A stretch of 39,514 nucleotides of DNA from Mariprofundaceae bacterium (GTDB lineage Bacteria; Pseudomonadota; Zetaproteobacteria; Mariprofundales; Mariprofundaceae): the NCBI GenBank assembly GCA_026994965.1, contig JALWPO010000329.1:1-39514 (forward strand), read 5' to 3'. The translations under genes and the position numbers were made by a program. The notes under the pieces were generated by a model. That model made no database searches and was not told where the DNA came from. It saw nothing but the letters and a program-made list of their open reading frames with translations. Below, piece after piece: positions 38,500 through 39,514 of the stretch (position 1 is the first letter of the stretch; each line of letters opens with the position of its first letter).

Positions 38500-39514
38500 A
38501 TGGCATTTGATAAAATCAAAGTTCCTAGCACAGGCGAGAAAATCACCATGGGTAAGGATGGAAAGCTGAATATTCCTAATCATCCTATTGTCACTTTTAT
38601 TGAAGGTGATGGTATTGGTCCTGATATTTGGGCTGCTGCGCAAAAGGTTTTGGATGCGGCTGTTGAAAAAGCTTATGCCGGTGAGCGAAAAATCGAGTGG
38701 ATGGAAGTTTTTGCTGGTGAAAAAGCATGGAATATGTATGGTAAAACGGATGATGCATGGTTGCCAAAAGAAACCTTGCATGCATTTCGAGAATATTTAT
38801 TTGGTATTAAAGGGCCGTTAACAACACCCATTGGTGGTGGTATCACATCGTTAAATGTGGCTTTGCGTCAGCAGTTGGATTTGTATACATGTTTGCGCCC
38901 TGTAAAATATTTTAAGGGTGTACCTTCACCCGTGAAAAAACCTGAAGATGTGGATATGGTAATTTTTCGTGAAAATTCCGAAGATATTTACGCAGGTATT
39001 GAGTGGGAAGCTGGCTCTAAAGAAGCGAAAAAGGTCATTAAATTTTTAGAAAAAGAAATGGGTGTGACCAAAATTCGTTTTCCAGCATCTTCAGGTATTG
39101 GGATCAAACCTGTCTCACGTGAGGGTACAGAGCGTTTGGTACGTGCTGCGATTCAATATGCAATTGATAATGAACAAAAATCGGTGACCCTAGTTCATAA
39201 GGGTAACATCATGAAGTATACGGAAGGCGGCTTCCGCAATTGGGGTTATGCGTTAGCAAAAGAAGAGTTTGGTGCGGTCGAAATCGATGGTGGTCCTTGG
39301 TGTAAACTTCCTAATGGTATTATCATTAAAGATTGTATTGCTGATATTGCCTTGCAACAAGTGCTTACGCGCGCCACTGATTTTGATGTGATTGCGACTT
39401 TGAATTTGAACGGTGACTATTTATCAGATGCTTTGGCAGCTCAGGTGGGTGGCATTGGTATCGCACCAGGTGCGAATATCAATTATACGACAGGTCACGC
39501 AATTTTTGAAGCCA
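38500..39514 (+). CDS. icd: NADP-dependent isocitrate dehydrogenase, 5' part (3' truncated by window edge)
   Basis: Manual translation: [44 protein letters not shown]..., [48 protein letters not shown]; absent from the ORF track because there is no stop in the window. Confidence 0.95.
   Translation, partial: MAFDKIKVPSTGEKITMGKDGKLNIPNHPIVTFIEGDGIGPDIWAAAQKVLDAAVEKAYAGERKIEWMEVFAGEKAWNMYGKTDDAWLPKETLHAFREYLFGIKGPLTTPIGGGITSLNVALRQQLDLYTCLRPVKYFKGVPSPVKKPEDVDMVIFRENSEDIYAGIEWEAGSKEAKKVIKFLEKEMGVTKIRFPASSGIGIKPVSREGTERLVRAAIQYAIDNEQKSVTLVHKGNIMKYTEGGFRNWGYALAKEEFGAVEIDGGPWCKLPNGIIIKDCIADIALQQVLTRATDFDVIATLNLNGDYLSDALAAQVGGIGIAPGANINYTTGHAIFEA

Overview
The window is a mostly conserved chromosomal segment of an AT-leaning Gram-negative bacterium, probably Pseudomonadota (exact taxon not determinable from the sequence alone). 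From left to right it contains: the 3' part of dnaE; accA; tRNA-Ser(GGA); SRP 4.5S RNA; an LptF/LptG-family permease; a long minus-strand LPS-core/lipid A operon (about 4.2-17.3 kb: WaaE-like GT2, O-antigen-ligase-like protein, GT4, GT2, three SAM methyltransferases, an ICMT-like membrane methyltransferase, a DUF3108 protein, two heptosyltransferases, an LpxL-like acyltransferase, a Trm112-like protein, LpxK and WaaA); a cNMP-binding protein with a Ca/Na exchanger and a CPA1 antiporter; a COG2509-like flavoprotein; DedA; homoserine kinase; a two-gene accessory cassette (TcmP-like + Gp37/Gp68 'three-Cys' DUF5131-like); tRNA-Leu(UAG); tig-clpP-clpX-lon-hupB; tRNA-Val(UAC); tRNA-Asp(GUC); class I fbp; a divergent UDG-superfamily protein; a CorC/HlyC-type protein; a YpjD/CcsA-like protein; aspS; a small lipoprotein; and the 5' part of icd. 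The best candidate for an undescribed system is the tail-to-tail TcmP/three-Cys pair at 23964-25559. Its arginine codon usage is strikingly different from the neighbouring core genes, and its function is, to my knowledge, unknown. Other points of interest are a shared G+C-rich discriminator after the putative -10 of three tRNA promoters, leader hairpins abutting tRNAs, a WaaA without its usual N-terminal membrane anchor, a UDG-like protein with an altered motif A, and a cNMP/ion-antiporter gene cluster preceded by a perfect inverted repeat.
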